The notes below the pieces were generated by a model that worked only from the letters and a program-made list of their open reading frames with translations, searched no databases and was not told the origin of the DNA. A stretch of DNA of 8,213 nt from Candidatus Sordicultor fermentans. Its GTDB lineage: Bacteria > Atribacterota > Atribacteria > Atribacterales > Caldatribacteriaceae. The stretch covers positions 1-8,213 of the forward strand of contig DGDO01000084.1 in the NCBI GenBank assembly GCA_002385475.1, in the 5' to 3' direction. Each line of letters opens with the position of its first letter. Positions within the stretch are counted from its first letter, which is position 1. The translations under genes were made by a program, and so were the position numbers. Below are positions 1 through 5,269 of the stretch, piece by piece.

Positions 1-707
1 CTAGCCCATACATCAGTATAAACCACTTCCGCTCCTTCTATTGCTTTTTGGGGATCAACTTCATAAATTATTCGAGCACCATTCTTCTTTCCTCTCTCCT
101 GTGCTTCCTCCCAAATTTGAGAAGAAATTCGATAGCGCTCTGGAGTGCTTACTACGAGCTCCAGCCCCAGAATAGAAGCAGCATTTATCCAGGAGTGACA
201 GACATTGTTGCCATCTCCTAAAAAACAGATTTTTAATCCTCGGAGTTTTCCTTTCTTCTCCTGAATAGTCAAAAGGTCACCTAACACCTGGCAGGGATGA
301 TAAAGATCGGAAAGACCGTTAATCACTGGAATAGAAGCAAAGCGGGCGATTTCCAGAAGGTTTTCATGGGCAAAAGTACGAATCACGAGACCATCCACCA
401 TCCGGTCTAAAACCTGGGCTACATCTTTCACTGCCTCTCGCTGTCCCAATCCCACTTCTTGAGATCCAAGGTAAAAACTTTCTCCCCCCAGGTGTCGCAC
501 TGCCACTTCGAAAGAAACCCGGGTTCGCAGGGAGGGCTTTTCAAAAAGAAGGGCCACTATTTTACCCTTCAGAGGTTTTTCATCCCTTATCCCCATCATA
601 TCCAACCTTTTCAGCTCACAAGCAGTGTCTAAAAGGTAGTGAATTTCCTCCCGGGAATAATCAACCAGATCTAAAAAGTCTCTACCTCGAAATCTTTTTC
701 TATCCAT
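1..707 (-). CDS. argF: Ornithine carbamoyltransferase, C-terminus cut off by window edge
   Basis: The gene transfers the carbamoyl group of carbamoyl phosphate to ornithine, giving citrulline in cytoplasmic arginine synthesis; the reverse, catabolic direction cannot be excluded. I translated it by hand from ATG at 707: 235 residues are present, and about 75 C-terminal residues of a usual 305-315 lie outside the window. The carbamoyl-phosphate motif SLRTR is at residues 59-63 (commonly STRTR), followed by VSFE. The region VDGLVIRTFAH at 104-114 aligns with the family's VDGIMIRTF segment. The ornithine/carbamoyl-phosphate motif HPCQ is at 137-140, FLGDGNN at 162-168, and TDVW near the edge at 231-234. 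It lies 10 bp downstream of the racemase gene and shares its transcript. HPCQ together with the FLGDGNN segment argues for ornithine rather than aspartate carbamoyltransferase. An acetyl- or succinyl-ornithine specificity is not ruled out without the C-terminus. Confidence 0.93.
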   Translation of the reverse strand, partial: MDRKRFRGRDFLDLVDYSREEIHYLLDTACELKRLDMMGIRDEKPLKGKIVALLFEKPSLRTRVSFEVAVRHLGGESFYLGSQEVGLGQREAVKDVAQVLDRMVDGLVIRTFAHENLLEIARFASIPVINGLSDLYHPCQVLGDLLTIQEKKGKLRGLKICFLGDGNNVCHSWINAASILGLELVVSTPERYRISSQIWEEAQERGKKNGARIIYEVDPQKAIEGAEVVYTDVWA

Positions 708-713
708 AGCTTT

Positions 714-719
714 CCTCCT
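714..719 (-). promoter_or_regulatory. argF ribosome binding site overlapping upstream stop
   Basis: On the minus strand AGGAGG lies 6 nt before the argF ATG. Its first bases overlap the TAG stop (718-720) of the racemase gene, so ribosomes finishing the racemase are positioned to restart on argF. This fixes the argF start and points to translational coupling. Confidence 0.8.
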
Positions 720-1797
720 ACCAGTGGTACACTTTCCTCACATAGGGAGAGAGAAAGGCACGTAACACTGCCCCATAACCCGCCTGGAATTGCACCACTT
801 CTCCTAATTGATAAACTCTATTGCTTTCCTCTATATCTATAACCAGGTAATTGCTGGTGGCTCCTACTATTTTAGCATTTTCATCGGCAAAATATAATTG
901 ATGTTCATCACTATCCTGTTTTCCCAGAGCCAGAATCATTCTTTTTCTTTTTCCCGCTTCTGGCGAAAAACCAGATTCTCCAAAAGCGTCAAAGCCTGTT
1001 TCCTTCCCTCTATCGGGTTCTTTACTTTTTATCTCCACTATTTCCGCTTTAAGAGTGAAAGCTCCACTTTCTAACCACTCTATATTCCTTCCCCGGCTAA
1101 TATCGTTCCCAAAAAGTAGAGCTTCTCCCAGGCGAATTTCGTCTACTCCTTTTATTTCCTTCTCTTTCTCCCACAGAGAGAGAAAAGTAGTCCCTCCCAC
1201 AGAGAGAATAATTTTTCTTCCCCATTTCTCTTCCCACCCCTTCTTAAAAGCTACAAGTCTCTCTAATATCTCCTCATCAGGCAAAACTCCACTGAGACAG
1301 GCTAAAGTAGAACAAATCCCTTCTACCTTAATATGGGGGAAATCATCAATTTTATCCCCCATTTCTTCTATCTCCTCAGGAAGAAAACCCTCCCGAGCAT
1401 CGCCACTTTCTAAAGCTAAAAAAAGGGGCAAAACCTTTCCCTGCTTTTCCGCCTCACAGCTGAGTGCTTCCACCATTTCCCAGTGAGAAACAAAAGGTAT
1501 TATCCCCTGTGCTACAATTTCTTCTACTTCTTCTTTCATAGGAAGGCGAATGAGTGAAAGTCGCACCTCGGGGGGTAATAGCTTCTTGGTGTAAAGCAAG
1601 TTCTCCAGATTAGAATCGGCAAAGCTCCTTATCCCTGAGCGATAAAAAAGATAAACAAGGGGGGCATCAGCTAAAAAACCTTTAGTTACTACTACCGGAT
1701 GCAGGTGCCAGCTAGCACACTTTTTGAGAAGGACCTTTATGTTCTTCTCTATTATGCTCAGGTCAATTTCCAAAAGGGGATAAGTGCTGACGGCCAC
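718..1797 (-). CDS. PLP-dependent ornithine/alanine racemase family protein
   Basis: This is a fold-type III PLP enzyme (alanine-racemase-like barrel plus C-terminal beta domain) most like the ornithine racemase Orr/YhfX group. From memory of that family I recognise LEID at residues 9-12, the PLP lysine in VVTK (K39), ADSNLENL at 60-67, LIRLPM at 82-87, GDAREG at 132-137, EIRLGEALLFG at 220-230, GFDAFG at 268-273, KRMILALGKQD at 285-295, and a YGAVLRAF..PYVRKVY tail. Two normally conserved stretches are divergent: CSTLACLSG where Orr has a GTNLGC-type motif, and SVGGTTFLS where it has SGGNSS. The length, 359 aa, fits the family. I chose GTG at 1797 because AAAGGA lies 9 nt upstream and the protein then begins just before LEID; a TTG at 1836 has no Shine-Dalgarno. 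A weak promoter-like pair (TTGCTC, 17 bp, TTTAGA at 1825-1853) lies upstream. Pairing with argF favours ornithine as substrate, but alanine or another amino acid is possible. Confidence 0.82.
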   Translation of the reverse strand: MAVSTYPLLEIDLSIIEKNIKVLLKKCASWHLHPVVVTKGFLADAPLVYLFYRSGIRSFADSNLENLLYTKKLLPPEVRLSLIRLPMKEEVEEIVAQGIIPFVSHWEMVEALSCEAEKQGKVLPLFLALESGDAREGFLPEEIEEMGDKIDDFPHIKVEGICSTLACLSGVLPDEEILERLVAFKKGWEEKWGRKIILSVGGTTFLSLWEKEKEIKGVDEIRLGEALLFGNDISRGRNIEWLESGAFTLKAEIVEIKSKEPDRGKETGFDAFGESGFSPEAGKRKRMILALGKQDSDEHQLYFADENAKIVGATSNYLVIDIEESNRVYQLGEVVQFQAGYGAVLRAFLSPYVRKVYHW

Positions 1798-1806
1798 TTT
1801 GAACAA

Positions 1807-1812
1807 TCCTTT
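1807..1812 (-). promoter_or_regulatory. Ribosome binding site deciding the racemase GTG start
   Basis: Minus-strand AAAGGA lies 9 nt upstream of GTG at 1797. No comparable site precedes the longer TTG start at 1836, so the shorter 359-residue reading is preferred. Confidence 0.5.
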
Positions 1813-1867
1813 CTTCCCCCATGTTCTAAAAGGCAATGAGTCGGTAAGAGCAAGAAAATGGGGAAAA

Positions 1868-1883
1868 GCCCCCTATCGGGGGC
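1868..1883 (-). terminator. Rho-independent terminator of rplM-rpsI
   Basis: A perfect 6-bp G+C stem (GCCCCC/GGGGGC) with a four-base loop lies 12 bp after the rpsI stop. On the minus strand it is followed by TTTTCCCC, a short U-run. In the plus direction it is followed by AAAAAG, so it works as a minus-strand terminator. It separates the ribosomal transcript from the racemase-argF pair, although read-through is possible. Confidence 0.8.
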
Positions 1884-1895
1884 AAAAAGAAAACT

Positions 1896-2291
1896 TTACC
1901 GCTTGGAGAACTGGAAGCGAGCTCGAGCCCCTCTCTGCCCGTATTTCTTGCGCTCTTTCATTCGAGGATCACGGGTTAGTAACCCGGCTTTTTTCAAAGT
2001 TGGTCGCAAATTTTCATCTACCAGGGCCAAAGAACGGGCAATCCCGTGAGCCAGAGCCCCTGCTTGACCACTCAATCCTCCTCCTGAAACCTTAGCTTCC
2101 ACATCAAACCGAGCTTCACTCCCGGTTAAAGCCAGAGGTCTTTGCAATAATATTTGCCAAACTGGCAAAGGAAAATAATCTCGAAAATCGCGGCCGTTCA
2201 CCACTATTTTCCCGCTCCCCAGAGTAAGCCATACCTTGGCCACCGCGGTTTTTCTTCTACCAGTAGCATAATATTTTGGGTTTACTGCCAC
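1896..2291 (-). CDS. rpsI: Small ribosomal subunit protein S9 (uS9)
   Basis: S9 is a 30S head protein whose C-terminal tail reaches the tRNA at the P site. The sequence shows TGRRKTAVAKV near residues 10-20, the glycine-rich GGGLSGQAGALAHGIA segment in the middle, and the invariant basic tail ending in FSKR. The length of 131 aa is normal. An in-frame GTG at 2300 would overlap the rplM stop, but AAGGAG abuts it directly, whereas the GTG at 2291 has that same site 8 nt upstream. I therefore start at 2291, giving VAVNPKYY. It is the second gene of the L13-S9 operon, 5 bp after rplM, and its Shine-Dalgarno lies in the last codons of rplM, which suggests coupled translation. A hairpin terminator follows. 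Confidence 0.97.
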   Translation of the reverse strand: MAVNPKYYATGRRKTAVAKVWLTLGSGKIVVNGRDFRDYFPLPVWQILLQRPLALTGSEARFDVEAKVSGGGLSGQAGALAHGIARSLALVDENLRPTLKKAGLLTRDPRMKERKKYGQRGARARFQFSKR

Positions 2292-2296
2292 TTTAT

Positions 2297-2737
2297 TCAC
2301 TCCTTATCTTTCAATGGAATAGGATTCTGAGCCTGGTGAGGATGAGAAGGACCAGAATAAACTTTAAGCTTGCGAATCATTTTCCTTCCCAGACGATTGT
2401 GAGGAATCATGCCCCACACTGCTCGACGAATAACTTCTTCTGGCCGACGATTCAGAAGAGATCCCAAAGTTTCCGATTTAAATCCCCCAGGATAACCAGT
2501 ATGCCAGCGATATAGCTTCTGGTCCTTTTTTTTGCCGGTCACTTTTACTTTTTCAGCATTAACCACTATTACGAAATCTCCCACATCCATAAAGGGAGTA
2601 TAAATGCTTTTGTGTTTACCCATTAAAATCTGGGCAACCTGAGAAGCCAATCTTCCCAGAACTTGACCCTCGGCATCTACTACATACCATTTCTTTTCTA
2701 TTTTTTCCGCATCTGGAACATAAGTCTTGGTCGACAT
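2297..2737 (-). CDS. rplM: Large ribosomal subunit protein L13 (uL13)
   Basis: L13 is an early-assembly 50S protein that binds 23S rRNA. Recognisable segments are KWYVVDAEGQVLGRLAS near the N-terminus, KHKSIYTPFMDVGDFVIVVNAE, the GKKKDQKLYRWHTGYPGG loop, RRAVWGMIPHNRLGR, and the C-terminal LKVYSGPSHPH.AQ. The length, 146 aa, is normal. I start at ATG 2737 because GGTGGAGG lies 8 nt upstream; the longer GTG reading at 2752 would begin inside that Shine-Dalgarno. It is the first gene of the rplM-rpsI transcript, from a consensus-like promoter with a leader of roughly 40 nt. That leader seems too short to hold a long L13-type autoregulatory structure. Confidence 0.97.
   Translation of the reverse strand: MSTKTYVPDAEKIEKKWYVVDAEGQVLGRLASQVAQILMGKHKSIYTPFMDVGDFVIVVNAEKVKVTGKKKDQKLYRWHTGYPGGFKSETLGSLLNRRPEEVIRRAVWGMIPHNRLGRKMIRKLKVYSGPSHPHQAQNPIPLKDKE
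2300..2305 (-). promoter_or_regulatory. rpsI ribosome binding site inside the end of rplM
   Basis: Minus-strand AAGGAG overlaps the final rplM codons, with 8 nt to GTG at 2291. The alternative GTG at 2300 has no spacing from this site. It decides the S9 start. Confidence 0.65.
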
Positions 2738-2781
2738 TCTAACTTCCTCCACCTTTTTAAGAAAAATCTTAGACCATTGGC

Positions 2782-2810
2782 ATTTTAATTAAATCCCATA
2801 GAGTTGTCAA
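2782..2810 (-). promoter_or_regulatory. Sigma-A/70-type promoter for rplM-rpsI
   Basis: On the minus strand a perfect -35 TTGACA (2805-2810) is separated by exactly 17 bp from -10 TAAAAT (2782-2787). The predicted start near 2775 leaves a leader of about 38 nt before rplM. Motif quality, spacing and position all agree with a strong housekeeping promoter. Confidence 0.8.
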
Positions 2811-3540
2811 GAAGCAGTCACTGTGTGTGTAGTTATTCTGTGATAATGTCACCTTTAAAATTCTTTAGACAATGTCCTTTTAGTAACAAAATGAAAAGAG
2901 GATATGCTATCTTCAAGAAGAAAGAAAAGGTAGAACAAATTTGATAGAGAGCTTACTTTCACCTATAATTCTATATGAGCATTGTATAAGCATTAGGAAA
3001 CAACAGCTCTATAAGATAGTGTCAACCCATTTTGTAGGGATATTTTTATTTTTTCCTCTACTATTAGCTTTCGAGACTCTATCCATTAAGTATTAGATAG
3101 ACAGTATCATGGCTAAATAGAACAACCCATTTAGGAAAGGTTTTTAGTTAAATTCTGGGCTCAAGAAAAATTATAGTCTTCTCCTAAAGGCTCATAAACC
3201 CCGCTTCGGTGATTTACCTAAGAAAATAGGGGGATGCCTCCCCTGCCGTTTTGTAGCAATCCCAAGTTTTTAGTATGATGAAGCTTGAAAGTTATTAAAA
3301 GAGAAATACCAACTCGCCGTACTCACGATGGCAGAAAAGAGAGGTTGCTTGTCACTCCTCGCAGACAAAAGGAAGTCCCTCAAAACAATCAAAAAAAGAA
3401 CTTCACACAATGATAGGAGAGAGTTTCTTGCAAAAACCAAAAAAAGGAGTTATAAAGGGACTCTTTCCCTCATAGTTCTGTCACAAGCTACTCCGTATTT
3501 TCCTCATATTTTATCATAGATCTACATACCCCTTGAAGAA
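2811..3540. other. Long A+T-rich intergenic region without a recognisable gene
   Basis: This is the bulk of the roughly 870-base gap between divergent rplM and fba. Stops interrupt all frames, and no tRNA, riboswitch or repeat family is recognisable to me. Two similar stretches lie about 101 bp apart at 3016-3048 and 3117-3147 (ATAG..CAACCCATTT..TAGG..TTTTTA). A more G+C-rich patch at 3185-3260 has possible RNA stems: AGGC (around 3188) with GCCT (around 3235), CCCC with GGGGG, and AGGGG/CCCCT. A 63-codon open frame at 3328-3519 has a K/R-rich product but no Shine-Dalgarno. The stretch could be a decayed mobile element, an unrecognised small RNA, or simply regulatory DNA. Confidence 0.5.
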
Positions 3541-3542
3541 AG

Positions 3543-3571
3543 TTGTAAAATAGGAGAGAATTACTTATAAG
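3543..3571 (+). promoter_or_regulatory. Probable promoter for fba
   Basis: TTGTAA (3543-3548) and TATAAG (3566-3571) are spaced 17 bp, predicting a start near 3578 and a leader of about 28 nt. The fba Shine-Dalgarno GGGAGG (3593-3598) follows. Both hexamers depart slightly from consensus, and the A+T-rich background raises the chance of coincidence. Confidence 0.55.
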
Positions 3572-3605
3572 ATAATAATATAAATCGAAAAAGGGAGGAA
3601 ATATA

Positions 3606-4577
3606 ATGGCTGTTCATTTTACTGAGCTGGGATTGGTCAATACTCGGGAAATGTTCAAAAAGGCTATGGCTGGAAAATATGCCGTACCAGGTTATAATTT
3701 CAATAACATGGAACAGCTACAGGCCATCATCACTGCCTGTGTAGAATGTAATTCACCAGTGATTTTGCAAATTTCCAAGGGTGCCCGTCAGTATGCCAAT
3801 CAAACCCTGTTGCGCTATATGGTTCCTGGAGCAGTTGAGATGGCTCGAGAAATGGGAAGCAATATCCCTATCGCTTTGAACCTGGATCATGGAGATTCTT
3901 TTGAGTTAGTAAAATCCTGTGTAGACTCTGGATTTTCCAATGTGATGATTGATGGTTCTCATCTTCCTTATGAGGAAAATGTGGCTCTAACCAAAAAAGT
4001 AGTGGACTATGCCCATCCTCGTGATGTGACTGTAGAGGGAGAGCTAGGAGTTTTAGCCGGGATTGAAGAACACGTTTCTTCTGAAGTTTCCCACTATACT
4101 GACCCAGCCCAGGTGGAGGATTTTGTGGGCCGGACAGGGGTAGATAGTTTAGCTATCTCCATCGGCACCTCTCACGGAGCCTATAAATTTAAGCTAAAAC
4201 CGGGCGAGCCTTTTCCCACTCTCCGCTTTGATATTTTAGAAGAGGTGGAGCGCCGACTTCCTGGTTTTCCAATTGTGCTCCATGGAGCCTCTTCGGTCTT
4301 GAAGAAATACGTAGATATTATCAATCAATATGGAGGAGCGCTGGAAGATGCCGTTGGTGTACCCGAAGACCAGGTCCGTCGTGCTGCTCAATCGGCAGTA
4401 TGCAAAATCAACATCGACTCCGATGGGCGATTGGTAATGACAGCTATGATTCGAAAATATTTAGCTGAAAATCCCAAGGAATTCGATCCGCGCAAATATC
4501 TGGGTTATGCGCGAGAAGAACTTAAGAAAATGTACATTTCCAAATGCGAACTTCTGGGTAGTGCGGGCCAAGCTTGA
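3606..4577 (+). CDS. fba: Class II fructose-1,6-bisphosphate aldolase
   Basis: This is a zinc-dependent aldolase of glycolysis and gluconeogenesis, cleaving fructose 1,6-bisphosphate to glyceraldehyde 3-phosphate and dihydroxyacetone phosphate in the cytoplasm. The (beta/alpha)8 barrel shows the class II signatures: PGYNFNNMEQ at 28-37, LDHGDSFE at 93-100 (catalytic D94, zinc ligand H95), VMIDGSH at 113-119, VEGELG at 143-148 (metal-binding E146), GTSHGAYK at 187-194 (zinc ligand H190), LHGASS at 225-230 (H226), and KINIDSDGR at 267-275 (phosphate-binding end). The 323-aa length fits the bacterial class II enzymes that keep the GTSHGAYK motif. The start ATG has GGGAGG 7 nt upstream. It is apparently monocistronic or the head of a longer transcript. 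Its TGA stop forms the first three bases of a Fur-type palindrome, and no classic U-tract terminator follows. A tagatose-bisphosphate or related aldolase specificity cannot be excluded by motif alone. Confidence 0.93.
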   Translation: MAVHFTELGLVNTREMFKKAMAGKYAVPGYNFNNMEQLQAIITACVECNSPVILQISKGARQYANQTLLRYMVPGAVEMAREMGSNIPIALNLDHGDSFELVKSCVDSGFSNVMIDGSHLPYEENVALTKKVVDYAHPRDVTVEGELGVLAGIEEHVSSEVSHYTDPAQVEDFVGRTGVDSLAISIGTSHGAYKFKLKPGEPFPTLRFDILEEVERRLPGFPIVLHGASSVLKKYVDIINQYGGALEDAVGVPEDQVRRAAQSAVCKINIDSDGRLVMTAMIRKYLAENPKEFDPRKYLGYAREELKKMYISKCELLGSAGQA

Positions 4578-4589
4578 TAATGATTATCA
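4575..4589. promoter_or_regulatory. Perfect 7-1-7 Fur-type operator
   Basis: TGATAAT-G-ATTATCA matches the 7-1-7 Fur box known from Bacillus (TGATAATnATTATCA) at every specified base. The symmetry extends two more bases on each side (4573-4591). It differs from the PerR (TTATAAT) and Zur forms in the half-site. It overlaps the fba stop codon and lies about 175 bp upstream of the ferritin-like gene that opens the redox cluster, so a Fur-family regulator probably acts on that cluster, or blocks transcription running on from fba. The motif is seen; the regulator and the direction of control are inferred. I could not place a convincing -35/-10 pair at it. Confidence 0.7.
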
Positions 4590-4593
4590 AGGA

Positions 4594-4713
4594 GCAAGGT
4601 ATCTTCTGGATACTTGCAGCTTAAGGAATAGTGCCCACACAAGATAAATCTAAAATTAAGCTGGGTTAGGCACGTACATCAAGTGATGCGCACAGTGATG
4701 AAAGCAATAATAA
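4594..4713 (+). promoter_or_regulatory. Candidate structured leader upstream of redox cluster
   Basis: Several inverted repeats crowd this stretch. A hairpin at 4594-4617 pairs GCAAG with CTTGC and TATC with GATA, with one bulged G and a 5-base loop. CAGCTTAA (4617-4624) pairs perfectly with TTAAGCTG (4656-4663). GTGCC (4631-4635) pairs with GGCAC (4669-4673). The last two pairs interleave, so in RNA they could form a pseudoknot. CATC/GATG (4677-4688) makes a further small hairpin, and GTGATG occurs twice (4683-4688, 4695-4700). It matches no riboswitch class I know. It could equally be the fba 3' untranslated region. Confidence 0.4.
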
Positions 4714-4739
4714 GTGTGAGGGAGATATCTCCCTCACAC
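4714..4739. repeat. Perfect 26-bp palindrome before the ferritin-like gene
   Basis: GTGTGAGGGAGAT is followed directly by its exact reverse complement. In RNA it gives an 11-bp stem with an AUAU loop. No U-tract follows on the plus strand (CATAGTTAAATA), so it is not a classic intrinsic terminator. It ends 15 bp before the AGAAGGG ribosome-site region of the next gene. Possible roles are a factor-dependent terminator or mRNA-stabilising hairpin after fba, a leader hairpin, or a binding site for a dimeric regulator. Confidence 0.75.
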
Positions 4740-4762
4740 CATAGTTAAATATAAGAAGGGAT

Positions 4763-5266
4763 GTGATAGAGGTGGCATTGCGTTTTTCTCCCTCTGAAAT
4801 CCTGGAAATGGCTAAAGAGTTAGAAAGAAGGGGTATAGATTTTTATAACCGATTAGCACAGTTAACTTCCTCTTCCTCAGCACGAGAAGTTTTTTCCTTC
4901 TTAAAAGAAGAAGAAAAAAAGCACCTGGAATTTTTCACTAATCTTCAGAAAGAGCTTAATGAAGGCCAAGAAATTCTCTTCTCTACTACTGACGAGAGTG
5001 TCAACTATCTGGGGGCAATTGTAGAAAGTGGAATTCTGGACAAAGTACTAAAGGGGGTAAACCTTACCCCTGCAGGGATAAAGATGGAGGATGCCTTAGA
5101 AGTGGGCATAGAGATAGAGAAAGAAAGTATCCTTTTTTATCAAGGACTTATTCCCATGGTTTCCCCGGAGAAAAGAGAATGGTTAGATAAAGTTATTGAG
5201 GAAGAGAAAAAACATTTTTTGCGTCTTCAGAGCATGAAGCGAGAGTTAAAGGAAAAGGAGGGTTAA
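4763..5266 (+). CDS. Rubrerythrin-like ferritin-superfamily diiron protein
   Basis: A four-helix-bundle protein with a complete set of carboxylate and histidine ligands for a two-iron site. The two halves repeat the same pattern: E21 in ELERRGIDFY with EEEKKH (E51, H54), then E119 in EIEKESILFY with EEEKKH (E148, H151). Such proteins reduce peroxide or handle iron in anaerobes. There is no rubredoxin domain and no CxxC, so electrons must come from a partner; the PDO-like protein two genes downstream is a candidate. Length is 167 aa. The start is uncertain. GTG at 4763 is the outermost, but AGAAGGG is only 2 nt away. GTG at 4772 has that site at 11 nt, and TTG at 4778 has GAGG at 5 nt and gives LRFSPSEIL, a more family-like N-terminus. 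Numbering here uses 4763. The next gene begins 3 bp after its stop. The exact subfamily is not recognised. Confidence 0.82.
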   Translation: MIEVALRFSPSEILEMAKELERRGIDFYNRLAQLTSSSSAREVFSFLKEEEKKHLEFFTNLQKELNEGQEILFSTTDESVNYLGAIVESGILDKVLKGVNLTPAGIKMEDALEVGIEIEKESILFYQGLIPMVSPEKREWLDKVIEEEKKHFLRLQSMKRELKEKEG

Positions 5267-5269
5267 AAA

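Noticed and set aside
1055..1486. 143-codon plus-strand open frame inside the racemase gene
   Set aside because: Antisense shadow of a well-supported coding region; Ser/Pro-rich translation is an artefact of the opposite strand.
1784..2095. Plus-strand open frames across the racemase-rpsI junction
   Set aside because: They lie antisense to rpsI and cross its terminator; no coding signature.
2276..2515. Plus-strand open frame opposite rplM
   Set aside because: Antisense shadow of a highly conserved ribosomal protein gene.
2738..2781. Possible L13-type autoregulatory leader
   Set aside because: The predicted leader is only about 38 nt, and I see no two-stem structure of the kind expected.
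2838..2852. TGATAAT half-site upstream of rplM, as a second Fur box
   Set aside because: Only one half matches; the other arm (GTCACC) does not complete the palindrome.
3328..3519. 63-codon plus-strand open frame with a K/R-rich product
   Set aside because: No Shine-Dalgarno before its ATG, low-complexity basic composition typical of A-rich non-coding DNA, and no recognisable domain.
2811..3605. CRISPR array or tRNA in the long gap
   Set aside because: No regularly spaced repeats and no cloverleaf or T-loop signature could be found on either strand.
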